A stretch of DNA of 28,812 bases from a virus. This document shows positions 22,110-28,792 of the stretch, piece by piece (positions within the stretch are counted from its first letter, which is position 1; each line of letters starts with the position of its first letter). The translations under genes were made by a program, and so were the position numbers. Below the pieces are notes generated by a model. It saw nothing but the letters and a program-made list of their open reading frames with translations, made no database searches and was not told the DNA's origin. Where the stretch lies: positions 1 to 28,812 of the IMG/VR virus record IMGVR_UViG_3300011114_000567; one strand, 5' to 3'.

Positions 22110-22703
22110 ATGAGTTTAGAAAATTGTGCAACCTTAACAACCCTATCGCTAACTTGCGATGCTGCAAAAGACCCAAGTGGTGTTCGTGGTCTCGTATGGT
22201 TAGGATTTAGACCCGAAATATCTTCTTGTAGCTTTGGTATGGAAGGAGATATTACTGCATTTACCACATCGGGTGGATTATATACTTTTGATTCTAAGCA
22301 TCGTGTTCATGCTCCAAAAACAACAGGCATACCGGGTGAGAAGATTCAAATGTTTGACCAAGAAATCATGCTGCATTTGTTTGCAAAATCAAAGAGTGAG
22401 CGTGCTGCAATGGAGATACTTTGGAAGTCTGAGCGGATGATTATATTCTTCCAAACGGAAGGAGGTCAAGTTATGGCAGGCGGTATTGATATACAACCTT
22501 CAACAGGTGATCTTGATGATGAGCGTGGATTGAAAGGTTCAGCATATGAGAAAGTCTTTGGTGGAGCTACTGTAAATGAAGATATGGGTTATAAAATTAC
22601 TCTAAAAGGTACTTTTTACTCAGACTTTAAATTGGTAACTTCTATAACAGTAGGCAATGAGTCATTAACTGAAATTATAGCCGACTTAAACTCACTAACA
22701 TAG
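22110..22703 (+). CDS. Putative major tail (tube) protein, 197 aa
   Basis: The sequence pattern suggests a tube-type beta protein: C-rich start (ENCATLTTLSLTCDAAKDP), GVRGLVWLGFRPEI, a glycine-flanked strand GGLYTFDSKHRV, FFQTEGGQVMAGGIDIQPSTG and the terminal strand KITLKGTFYSDFKLV. This resembles small tail-tube proteins of Bacteroidota phages, in which a chaperone-related 'itl.G' strand ends the fold. Its location between capsid and portal is unusual for a tube gene, so a head decoration protein is an alternative. The preceding 20-bp gap has an A-rich leader. Confidence 0.45.
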   Translation: MSLENCATLTTLSLTCDAAKDPSGVRGLVWLGFRPEISSCSFGMEGDITAFTTSGGLYTFDSKHRVHAPKTTGIPGEKIQMFDQEIMLHLFAKSKSERAAMEILWKSERMIIFFQTEGGQVMAGGIDIQPSTGDLDDERGLKGSAYEKVFGGATVNEDMGYKITLKGTFYSDFKLVTSITVGNESLTEIIADLNSLT

Positions 22704-22704
22704 T

Positions 22705-23160
22705 ATGGAGGATGAGGAATTAAGAGAATTTCTTTCCCAACCCTATCAATATTTAAACAAGGAAACCCTCTTAGATTACTATGAGGGTTTTTTTGGTAAA
22801 AAGCTAAAGCGAAATTGCAATCAATGCTATCGCAGAGCATATAATGAATTTTTAACTTATTTTAATTTAGATATATTTACAATGGCAAAATCAAAAAAAG
22901 TAGCATCTATTATAGATGAATCGCAGGTTACTCCTACCGATGAAATAGTAGTTAGTGAATCAACTCCTGTTGTCTCTAAAGTATCGGCAGAAGGAAAGAA
23001 AAAGGGCAATAAATACACATATAACGAATCATTCAAAGGTAGCACTACATTTGTAAAAGAAAAAGGATGGGTAATTAAAGACTCTATCACCGATGAGCAG
23101 GGCGATTATATTATTAAAAATCTACCAAGTTTAAAAGGACTTATAAAAATAAATGAGTAG
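22705..23160 (+). CDS. Hypothetical protein with CxxC N-terminal region, 151 aa (possible gene fusion)
   Basis: The first 60 residues (YQYLNKETLLDYYEGFFGKK, then C38-N-Q-C41 and YRRAYNEFLTYF) look like a self-contained helical module with one CxxC. From M60 (ATG 22882) the sequence changes to a basic, low-complexity stretch (MAKSKKVASIIDESQ) and a small alpha/beta domain ending LKGLIKINE. The internal ATG has an A/T-rich leader, so a separate second protein may be made. It starts one base after the putative tube gene and overlaps the portal start by eight bases. Function unknown; a head-module accessory is likely from context. Confidence 0.6.
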   Translation: MEDEELREFLSQPYQYLNKETLLDYYEGFFGKKLKRNCNQCYRRAYNEFLTYFNLDIFTMAKSKKVASIIDESQVTPTDEIVVSESTPVVSKVSAEGKKKGNKYTYNESFKGSTTFVKEKGWVIKDSITDEQGDYIIKNLPSLKGLIKINE

Positions 23161-24583
23161 GCGTAACAGACATATCAATTTTGAAGGGACTTCCAAACCG
23201 AAGCCTGCAAAAATAAAAAACGAGGCATCATATGGTGTTCCTCGTGATTATAAGGCTACGGTAGCTGACCTAAACTTTAATGTAAATACTAAAATTTATA
23301 TTTTTGGGCCTGGCGGTGTTTATGGGAACCTTCCTAACACATTAATTAATACGGTAGATGATAGTGGGACTGCATCTACTTGCATTAAAAGACTGCGAGA
23401 CTTCACCTTTGGCGATGGATTTAAGGATGAGAATACTGCTAAATTTAGAATCAATCCTGAACAAACTGCCAATCAAGTATTATCTGAAATTTCAAATTAT
23501 ATTTCATACTTTGAGACTGCATTTGTCCTTAGAATATTATTTGACAATTCTGGCAAGGTTTCTCATGTGTATCATGAGCAACTTGAAGCATTCAGAAAGA
23601 GAGAAGATGGTTTATTTGTATATAATAGATACATGGGGACTAAGATATATAAAAAGGCCGATGACATATTGATTCCTACATACGATCCGATGAAGACTCC
23701 TGAGCAAAGATTTCAGCAAATTACTCATCAGATGACTGAGCATGGTAAACAAGTCGGTGAGGTATTATATGTTATGAGTAAGGGAGCAGGATTCTTAAAA
23801 GATAAATATCCAATTCCTTCTTACTATTCGGGACTTGATGACATCGAAAGCGATGCTGCAATTTCGAGACTTGAAAAAAGAAACATAGTAAAAGGGTGGA
23901 AGGCAAAGGTTATTGTTTCGATGGGAAAAGTTGATAATGAAACCGAAGATGAAGATGGGCATACTGCCTTAGATTATGTGCAGCAGACTTTAAAATCATT
24001 CTCTAATCCCGATGGAAGTGATATAGCTTTATTGCTTGGCGAAACTGCGGAGGACAGGCCACAAATCAGCACATTAGATGTAAAAGATATATTAGATGGT
24101 GTTGATAAAGCTACTGAGCGAGTGGGCAGAAAAGTATGCAGACATTTCGGTGTTCCTCCTGTGATTGTAGGTTTTGAAGAACCAACGGTAATAGGGAACT
24201 CGCAAGCTCTCGCCAATGCACTAGCATTATTTAAACGAGACATTCAATATAAGCAACAAGTCATATCAGATATATTTACAGGATTATTCCCGATGATGAA
24301 TTGGGAAATTAATAATATAGATATGTTTAGCTATATTGCTCCTGAAGTATTAGCATCGCTAACTATTGACGAATTGAGAAAATTAGGAGGATATAACGAT
24401 TTGCCACAAGTGACATCGGCATCAACTGATGCCACAATTAATGCTATCAATTCACTATCTCCATTGGTCGCAAACAAAGTTCTTGAATCACTTTCAGAAG
24501 ATGAAATCAGGGCATTGATAGGACTTGGAACAAAAGGTGAGCCAAGCAAATTAGACCCATTAACCCCACACCCCAATGCCTAA
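23153..24583 (+). CDS. Portal protein
   Basis: Probable portal: the dodecameric channel for DNA entry and tail attachment. Length (476 aa), position in the head module and pattern all fit: a basic N-terminus, SGTASTCIKRLRDFTFGDGF (about 72-91), EISNYISYFETAFVLRILFD, DILIPTYDPMKTPEQRF and a stem/wing segment (VCRHFGVPPVIVGFEEPTVIGN, given here as CRHFGVPPVIVG, about 326-337) that matches the conserved 'fgvPp.l.g' wing motif of portals. The end is acidic and helical (KVLESLSEDEIRALIGLG). It overlaps neighbours on both sides by eight bases. No terminase lies close, which is unusual. Confidence 0.85.
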   Translation: MSRRNRHINFEGTSKPKPAKIKNEASYGVPRDYKATVADLNFNVNTKIYIFGPGGVYGNLPNTLINTVDDSGTASTCIKRLRDFTFGDGFKDENTAKFRINPEQTANQVLSEISNYISYFETAFVLRILFDNSGKVSHVYHEQLEAFRKREDGLFVYNRYMGTKIYKKADDILIPTYDPMKTPEQRFQQITHQMTEHGKQVGEVLYVMSKGAGFLKDKYPIPSYYSGLDDIESDAAISRLEKRNIVKGWKAKVIVSMGKVDNETEDEDGHTALDYVQQTLKSFSNPDGSDIALLLGETAEDRPQISTLDVKDILDGVDKATERVGRKVCRHFGVPPVIVGFEEPTVIGNSQALANALALFKRDIQYKQQVISDIFTGLFPMMNWEINNIDMFSYIAPEVLASLTIDELRKLGGYNDLPQVTSASTDATINAINSLSPLVANKVLESLSEDEIRALIGLGTKGEPSKLDPLTPHPNA

Positions 24584-25064
24584 CTTAATAGATAAAACAG
24601 ATATAGTAGCGTTAATTCCTAACACTACTTTAAATATTCCCGATAGCGAGATAGACCAACATTGTAAAGATGCTCAAATATTCGATTTTCAGCCACGTAT
24701 GCCGATAGAATTTTATGCAGCGTTGATTGGTGTTAGGACTACTAATTTAGATGCCCTATTCAAAGAATTTATTATCCCTGTTCTTGCTTACTCAGCATTC
24801 GCTCGGTACTTGCTTTGGAATGGAAAGCACGTCTCACGAATGGGCATGAGAAAGATTCAAGAATCAACATCAACCGAAGTAAATGCGAAGGAAATTGGCG
24901 AGCTGATTAATGATATGGAATTTAAAAAGGATGTATCATGGACACGATTATATAATCAATTGAAGACTGATGGTTATGCTTATGACTCGGTGAATTATAA
25001 TTTTGCCAATTATATGCAATCTACTGACAAAACAAAGCGGTCACCACATATTATAGCAGTATAA
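24576..25064 (+). CDS. Putative head-tail connector protein, 162 aa
   Basis: Helical protein with LIDKTDIVALIPNTTLN and IPDSEIDQHCKDAQIFDFQ at the start, then ALFKEFIIPVLAYSAFARYL, GMRKIQESTSTEVNAKEIG and a charged end. The layout fits head-tail adaptor families: a short N-terminal 'site' helix with residues for gap spanning and an alanine-rich core helix. DUF6712 is the family I would compare first. Position after portal supports a connector/adaptor role. It overlaps the portal by eight bases and shares one base with the following gene (TAATG). Confidence 0.55.
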   Translation: MPNLIDKTDIVALIPNTTLNIPDSEIDQHCKDAQIFDFQPRMPIEFYAALIGVRTTNLDALFKEFIIPVLAYSAFARYLLWNGKHVSRMGMRKIQESTSTEVNAKEIGELINDMEFKKDVSWTRLYNQLKTDGYAYDSVNYNFANYMQSTDKTKRSPHIIAV

Positions 25065-25195
25065 TGGCGAAACAAACTAATATAGTAGCCAAAAGAATAA
25101 AAGTAAAAGCTAAAAATAAAGGAGTTGTTTCCAAAAAAGGCAGCAGCAAGAATAAAAATTCAGACTTATATAAAAAACCATCGAGAGGACAATGA
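25064..25195 (+). CDS. 43-aa highly basic protein
   Basis: The frame starts with the last base of the connector stop and ends in TGA overlapping the next ATG (25192). The peptide is rich in Lys and Ser/Asn (MAKQTNIVAKRIKVKAKN, then GVVSKKGSSKNKNSD and the end YKKPSRGQ). Small basic proteins with a similar SSKNKNSxxYKK-type ending occur in Bacteroidota phages beside the head genes; I recall the style but cannot name a family. DNA or nucleocapsid binding is a natural guess for such a charge. Confidence 0.55.
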   Translation: MAKQTNIVAKRIKVKAKNKGVVSKKGSSKNKNSDLYKKPSRGQ

Positions 25196-25449
25196 CACCA
25201 TCAATATTAGCGATATTTATTTCAGTATGCACAGCCATTATAGTAGCTTCAATTTTAGGAGTAATTTCTTGGATTAAAAAGACATTCAAAAGTCATAACA
25301 ATAGAAATATAATAGTCTCTATTCAGGTAGAGTCTATGTTGGAAGGATTCAAGAATGTCAATCATAATTGGGGGAATGAATTTAAAGAGGGCTATGATAA
25401 AAAATATCACGAACTAATCGAAAAGCACAATTTTATCAATCACAATTAA
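25192..25449 (+). CDS. Small membrane-anchored protein, 85 aa
   Basis: One N-terminal transmembrane helix (about residues 4-27, ILAIFISVCTAIIVASILGV) followed by a lysine-rich stretch and a charged, histidine-rich helical tail (KNVNHNWGNEFKEGYDKKYH). No signal cleavage site is obvious, so the tail is probably cytoplasmic or periplasmic on a signal anchor. It begins the lysis-type cluster: the following genes encode a two-helix protein, a 29-aa membrane peptide and the amidase. Pinholin or spanin-like function is possible, unproven. Confidence 0.6.
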   Translation: MTPSILAIFISVCTAIIVASILGVISWIKKTFKSHNNRNIIVSIQVESMLEGFKNVNHNWGNEFKEGYDKKYHELIEKHNFINHN

Positions 25450-25749
25450 ATGATTTTTGCAAAACCAAAACAAAAAACTATGACAACTTTTTTAAAAGAA
25501 ATTAAAATCCGCAAGAAATTAGAATCTCCACAATTCTTTCAGAAGCTCGGCAATATTGGTCGGAAGATTGCAATTGTATCGGGCCTATTATCAGCAACTG
25601 CATTATCACTTGCAACGGGAGGAATCGCCATCCCTGTTATTGTTACAACAATTTTGGCGAGCATTTCAGCACTTGGTGAAACCATCAAGAAGGTCAGTGA
25701 TTTGACAGTTTGTGACAAAGACAAAGGGGAATTAAATAAGGCGTTATAA
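25450..25749 (+). CDS. Putative holin, 99 aa, two hydrophobic segments
   Basis: Small membrane protein upstream of the endolysin. After a basic N-terminus (KIRKKLESPQFFQKLGNIGR) there are two hydrophobic stretches, about residues 39-57 (IAIVSGLLSATALSLATGG) and 59-76 (AIPVIVTTILASISALGE), then a polar tail. This size, topology and place suggest a holin-type protein; Bacteroidota phages often encode similar proteins in this spot. Start is 25450 directly after the previous stop, or 25480 (MTTFLKE), which has a better A-rich leader. It shares its last base with the start of the 29-aa membrane peptide. Confidence 0.5.
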   Translation: MIFAKPKQKTMTTFLKEIKIRKKLESPQFFQKLGNIGRKIAIVSGLLSATALSLATGGIAIPVIVTTILASISALGETIKKVSDLTVCDKDKGELNKAL

Positions 25750-25838
25750 TGTATCCACTCGTTATATTTGCATTTGTAGTAATTGGATTGCTATGTTATA
25801 TTTATTATGATATTGAGAATTTTAAAAAAAATCAATGA
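25749..25838 (+). CDS. 29-aa membrane peptide
   Basis: ATG follows directly from the holin stop (TAATG) and the stop overlaps the endolysin ATG (ATGA at 25835). The peptide is a hydrophobic helix (PLVIFAFVVIGLLCYIYY, about 3-20) with an acidic/basic tail (DIENFKKNQ). The tight coupling between holin and endolysin suggests a lysis accessory such as an antiholin, but nothing beyond position shows this. Confidence 0.5.
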   Translation: MYPLVIFAFVVIGLLCYIYYDIENFKKNQ

Positions 25839-26473
25839 CAAAATTTGAATTAGTAAAAGAGAGACTGCTCCAGGTACAAGGATTTACTACCGACTGCTAT
25901 AATGATGAGGTATGTGTTAAAAAAAGTATAGTTCTTCATCATACCGCAGGAGGGTCAGCGAGTAGCTCCGTATCCTTTTGGAAACAGGCAAAAAACAAGG
26001 TATCAACTTGCGTGGTAATTGATAGAGATGGTACTATATTCCAATGCTTCTCATCCGATCGTTGGGCCTACTCGTTAGGGTTAACTTCCGCAAACTATCA
26101 GACTATTGAAAAGCAGACCATTGGGATTGAGCTTGCCAATTACGGATACTGCGAGAAGTCAAGAGGGGAGTTCTATAATGCCTATCAAGGCTTTATGACC
26201 GATGATAAAGTATGTGCATTTGAGCATGCGTTTAAGGGGAAGCAATATTACGAGAAGTATTCCGATGCACAAATCGAATCTACCAAAAGACTGATTCAAT
26301 ATTGGGGCGAAAAGTACGGGATAGATATAAAATACAAAGGCGATAGGATATTTACTTTAAGTCAGGATGCACTGGCAGGTGCAGGAGGTATATGGACTCA
26401 TAATTCATACCGGGCAGACAAGTCAGACATTTGTCCGCAGCCTAACATGGTTGAGATGCTCAAAAGCCTTTAA
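25835..26473 (+). CDS. N-acetylmuramoyl-L-alanine amidase endolysin (Amidase_2)
   Basis: Zinc-dependent amidase that cleaves the peptide from glycan chains in peptidoglycan for lysis. Zinc ligands are H35 in IVLHHTAGG (H36 adjacent), H189 in WTHNSYR and C200 in SDICPQ, the T7-lysozyme-type triad; family strands DRDGTIFQCF (about 63-72) and QTIGIELAN (about 94-102) are present. At 212 aa there is only the catalytic domain and no obvious cell-wall-binding domain or signal peptide, so it needs a holin to reach the wall. Small membrane proteins directly upstream would provide this. A terminator follows. Confidence 0.93.
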   Translation: MTKFELVKERLLQVQGFTTDCYNDEVCVKKSIVLHHTAGGSASSSVSFWKQAKNKVSTCVVIDRDGTIFQCFSSDRWAYSLGLTSANYQTIEKQTIGIELANYGYCEKSRGEFYNAYQGFMTDDKVCAFEHAFKGKQYYEKYSDAQIESTKRLIQYWGEKYGIDIKYKGDRIFTLSQDALAGAGGIWTHNSYRADKSDICPQPNMVEMLKSL

Positions 26474-26520
26474 AATTATTTAAAATATTCCAAGTCTATT
26501 GATTTAGGCTTGTGGTGATT

Positions 26521-26552
26521 GCCCCTGTTCGTCATGTTCGGGGCTTTTCTTT
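26521..26552 (+). terminator. Intrinsic terminator after the lysis genes
   Basis: GCCCC (26521-26525) pairs with GGGGC (26540-26544) around a 14-base loop, followed by TTTTCTTT (26545-26552). It lies 47 bases after the endolysin stop and probably ends the late transcript. A weaker pair AAGCCT/AGGCTT spans the preceding 50 bases. Confidence 0.75.
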
Positions 26553-26617
26553 GGTATCAGTTAATTTTATTTGGCTAATTTTCAACAAGTTACAAAAAAA
26601 AGACAAAAAAAATTTTG

Positions 26618-26624
26618 TACTTTG
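26618..26624 (+). promoter_or_regulatory. Possible promoter for the accessory block
   Basis: TACTTTG, directly preceded by TTTTG and an A-rich tract, lies in the gap between the lysis terminator and the next gene. It is one base short of the TAnnTTTG consensus and no clear upstream box is present at the right distance. A promoter is expected here because the upstream transcript ends at 26552. The rest of 26553-26693 shows nothing else. Confidence 0.35.
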
Positions 26625-26693
26625 GAATGAATAGCCGTAGTTTGTATTCAGATAACAGAGACAAATTAAATAAAATAATTAAAAAACACAAAA

Positions 26694-27076
26694 TGAAAAA
26701 TCTAACACAATCACAAATCAACCAAGTTGCTAATTTAGAATCTTGGTCACAAACAAAATTTCATGGTAACACAAAGAAAGTAGGTGAACTATCAGTAGTT
26801 GATATTAAATCTATAGTTGGAAAGAAGCACTCTCGTAAATGTGCTAAAATTAATAATGCACGTTTATCAAATTTGCAACTGGTAAGAATGTTACTTAATC
26901 AATCTTTAAAATGCAAGGGAACTAATTACTGCAAAATCATGATTGAAGGGAACACACACATATATTATGCATCTGCCGACTACGGTCATTCTGATTATAA
27001 TAAAAGTTGTTTATTTGTTAAAAATGAGCAGACAATTAAGTTGATGAATTTATTTAACTCAATTATAAATAAGTAA
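26694..27076 (+). CDS. Hypothetical protein, 127 aa
   Basis: Unrecognised, basic protein. Segments are KNLTQSQINQVANLESWSQ, then VVDIKSIVGKKHSRKCAKIN and a tyrosine/cysteine-rich C-terminal half (KGTNYCKIMIEGNTHIYYAS). I choose ATG 26694 because it has the A-rich leader (ending CACAAA) seen at other starts; ATG 26627 would add 22 poorly conserved-looking residues and lies at the candidate promoter. It is the first gene of the accessory region after the late terminator. Early takeover or host-defence roles are common for such positions, but none can be read here. Confidence 0.6.
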
Positions 27077-27077
27077 A

Positions 27078-27191
27078 ATGAAACTTAAAAAAATATCAAA
27101 CACCTGGTACTTGACCATTAGCGGACAAGTCTATCAGCACACAACTATCTCATCAGCATTATCCCAATTACAAAATGAACGCAAAAGATAA
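27078..27191 (+). CDS. Hypothetical protein, 37 aa
   Basis: A short frame starting one base after the preceding stop and overlapping the next gene by 17 bases. The basic peptide (MKLKKISNTWYLTISGQVYQ and a helical end LSQLQNERKR) has no recognised motif, but the beginning looks like one beta-hairpin. The position within a compact gene series is the main support. Confidence 0.4.
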   Translation: MKLKKISNTWYLTISGQVYQHTTISSALSQLQNERKR

Positions 27192-27477
27192 ACTCAAAGA
27201 ATTAATGTCTCACAGGAATTGGCATGGTGGTAAATTTGGAAGCTCAAAAACCGCAGCAGTTTACAAAAGTCTGCATTTGAAAAGTCGGTTAAGTTATGAG
27301 AAGTCCTGCGAAATGCTTATTACTTTAGGATATGTAAAAAAATCGGAAGAAGTATGGGTTGAGTGGGTTAATTGTAAACAAGTATCAAAGAAATTACCTA
27401 TTTTTGCGACATGGAAAACACAAGAGGAGGAAAAAGAATTGGATCGGGCCAACCAAAAAAAGAGCCTACCACTATAA
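27175..27477 (+). CDS. Hypothetical protein, 100 aa
   Basis: Unrecognised, lysine-rich, with a mostly helical profile: KDKLKELMSHRNWHGG, TAAVYKSLHLKSRLSYEKSC, then EMLITLGYVKKSEEVWVEW and a charged tail KTQEEEKELDRANQKK. The SYEKSCEMLITLGYVK segment looks like a small helix-turn-helix followed by a strand wing (VWVEWV), so DNA binding is possible. It overlaps the preceding 37-aa frame by 17 bases and the following gene at 27411 by 67 bases. Confidence 0.55.
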   Translation: MNAKDKLKELMSHRNWHGGKFGSSKTAAVYKSLHLKSRLSYEKSCEMLITLGYVKKSEEVWVEWVNCKQVSKKLPIFATWKTQEEEKELDRANQKKSLPL

Positions 27478-27578
27478 TTAGCAAACGAGTGCCAGTGCAA
27501 TTTAAGATTGACTACGAGGCAAGGGTTAACGTGGCTATATCTAATCTGATTAAGCAGTGGAGAAGGGGTTGCGTATAA
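27411..27578 (+). CDS. Small basic protein (possible ribbon-helix-helix), 55 aa
   Basis: A frame overlapping the previous gene by 67 bases in another phase. The product starts RGGKRIGSGQPKKEPTTII, a pattern seen in small Bacteroidota RHH-type proteins whose N-terminus carries a basic GAGRP-like hook. It continues SKRVPVQFKIDYEARVNVA and a helix SNLIKQWRRG. Its stop TAA lies inside the motif GCGTATAACG that opens the imperfect inverted repeat at 27573, so the last codons come from the repeat. That makes it look like a cassette-type insertion end. Confidence 0.55.
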   Translation: MENTRGGKRIGSGQPKKEPTTIISKRVPVQFKIDYEARVNVAISNLIKQWRRGCV

Positions 27579-27704
27579 CGTTTTGCAAGTAGGCGATGTG
27601 GCGGATTTAGAAGCACAAAGTTTAAATTTAGAACTAAACTTTATTGGAAATCCAAAATTTGAATTAAGTACTGAACCCGCCATTTTGCCAAATTGCTGTT
27701 ACCT
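27573..27704. repeat. attC-like imperfect inverted repeat element
   Basis: The 226-bp gap 27579-27804 has no gene. Its left part begins GTATAACGTTTTGCAAGTAG and its right part ends CCAAATTGCTGTTACCT. Paired features are TAAC/GTTA at the ends, TGGCGG (27599-27604) with CCGCCA (27677-27682), and GGCGA with TTGCC outside them. So the ends fold back over about 130 bp. This resembles integron attC sites or the related interspersed repeats of Bacteroidota genomes. The core sites do not fit RYYYAAC/GTTRRRY perfectly, so attC is only an analogy. Confidence 0.45.
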
Positions 27705-27712
27705 GCTGGTGC
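27697..27712 (+). repeat. Left copy of inverted repeat flanking the methylase gene
   Basis: TGTTACCTGCTGGTGC at 27697-27712 matches the reverse complement of 28521-28536 (TGTTACCTGCAAGTGC) at 14 of 16 positions, including ten perfect bases. The two lie on either side of the adenine methylase gene, 808 bp apart. The left copy forms the right end of the attC-like element. Confidence 0.6.
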
Positions 27713-27804
27713 GGTTTATTTAGCACAGAACTTGAATTGAAACGGAAACACTTTTTCTTTTCTTTTTTGTGCGATGGCAAATATTAATTTGAAAAATTAA
27801 AAAT

Positions 27805-28515
27805 ATGTTTAGTTATTACGGAAGAAAGAGTAAAATAGTAAAACACTACCCAAAACCAATCTATGATAAAATCATTGAACCGTTTGCAGGGAGTGCTGCT
27901 TATTCAATGATATATTTTGAGAAAGATGTATTACTGATTGAAAAATATGATGTGCTTGTAAAACTATGGAATTGGCTAATTAACGAAGCTACTGAAAAAG
28001 AAATACTTGCATTACCATCGGTTGTTGAAAATGATATGATTGAGAAGTTTGATTGGTTATGTCAAGAGGAAAAATGGTTAATGGGATTTTCATTAAACAG
28101 AGGTTCTGCTCAACCAAAAAACAAAGTTAAAAAGTTTTCAGATGGATGGGAGAATGTTAAAAAGCGAATTGCTAACGACTTACATAAAATAAGGCATTGG
28201 AAAGTTATTGAAGGAGATTATAGATGTATAGAGAATGAAGAAGCAACTTGGTTTATAGACCCACCTTATCAATTTGGAGGAGAGTGGTATAAACACAAAA
28301 ATATTAATTACACGGAATTACATAATTATGTAGTGAATAGAAATGGTCAAATCATAGTATGTGAAAACACAAAAGCAAATTGGATTGATTTAACACCATT
28401 AGTTAAAATTCAAGGTTCTAAAAACACAAATACTACTGAAGCTATTTTTACAAAAGGAGGGGAAGAAAAAAGAAAAGAAAAAGATTTACAGGCAGGAACT
28501 CTCTTTGGGAACTAA
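27805..28515 (+). CDS. dam: DNA adenine methylase (D12 class)
   Basis: N6-adenine methyltransferase of the Dam/D12 class. The N-terminal YGRKSKIVKHYP takes the place of the usual GGK motif; the AdoMet motif is EPFAGSAAYS (25-34), and the catalytic motif is IDPPYQF (151-157). The target-recognition part lies between. At 236 aa it is of normal length; the end is a lysine-rich low-complexity tail (KGGEEKRKEKDLQAGTLFGN). The glycine change in EPFAGSAAYS (common form F.G.G) does not look inactivating. It probably shields phage DNA from restriction. It is flanked by a 16-bp inverted repeat (27697 and 28521) and preceded by an attC-like element, as if acquired as a cassette. Confidence 0.85.
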   Translation: MFSYYGRKSKIVKHYPKPIYDKIIEPFAGSAAYSMIYFEKDVLLIEKYDVLVKLWNWLINEATEKEILALPSVVENDMIEKFDWLCQEEKWLMGFSLNRGSAQPKNKVKKFSDGWENVKKRIANDLHKIRHWKVIEGDYRCIENEEATWFIDPPYQFGGEWYKHKNINYTELHNYVVNRNGQIIVCENTKANWIDLTPLVKIQGSKNTNTTEAIFTKGGEEKRKEKDLQAGTLFGN

Positions 28516-28520
28516 ATGTA

Positions 28521-28536
28521 GCACTTGCAGGTAACA
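28521..28536 (-). repeat. Right copy of inverted repeat flanking the methylase gene
   Basis: GCACTTGCAGGTAACA begins five bases after the methylase stop. It is inverted relative to 27697-27712 (14/16 matches), so the pair would delimit an 840-bp unit containing only the methylase gene. No transposase is present. Confidence 0.6.
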
Positions 28537-28567
28537 ACTTATTGATGCAACTTCATACCCATATCAA

Positions 28568-28792
28568 ATGTACGTTATTACTGTAAATTATATTGCAAAG
28601 TGGAGATTAAAATTTAATCACAATGTGTGGTATACTCAATGTGGCAAATGTTATAATAATAAATCGCATAAATTCCTAAATCAAATATTAAAAGGAAGCA
28701 CAATTGGTTATATAATAGATAAAAAATTCTACTCAGTAAAATATCTCCGCAATCACCTGGAGTTAATTCCAAAAGAGATACTTCCATTTTAA
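28568..28792 (+). CDS. Small conserved phage protein, 74 aa
   Basis: Basic protein with a beta-type start (MYVITVNYIAKWRLKF), a CGKCYNN turn and the segment GSTIGYIIDKKFYSVKYLRN, then a proline-ended helix LIPKEILPF. The arrangement 'W..cGk..N......lkg..iGY.i..KfYsl..lR..le.Ip' is one I know from small hypothetical proteins of Bacteroidota phages, although no function is established to me. Its end continues into the repeat of the window start, so on the circular genome it lies just before the early genes at 196. Confidence 0.75.
   Translation: MYVITVNYIAKWRLKFNHNVWYTQCGKCYNNKSHKFLNQILKGSTIGYIIDKKFYSVKYLRNHLELIPKEILPF

Noticed and set aside
25763-25770. Perfect TAnnTTTG box (TATATTTG) before the endolysin
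   Set aside because: It lies in the coding sequence of the 29-aa peptide (codons for V-I-F-A) and has no TTTG at the proper distance.
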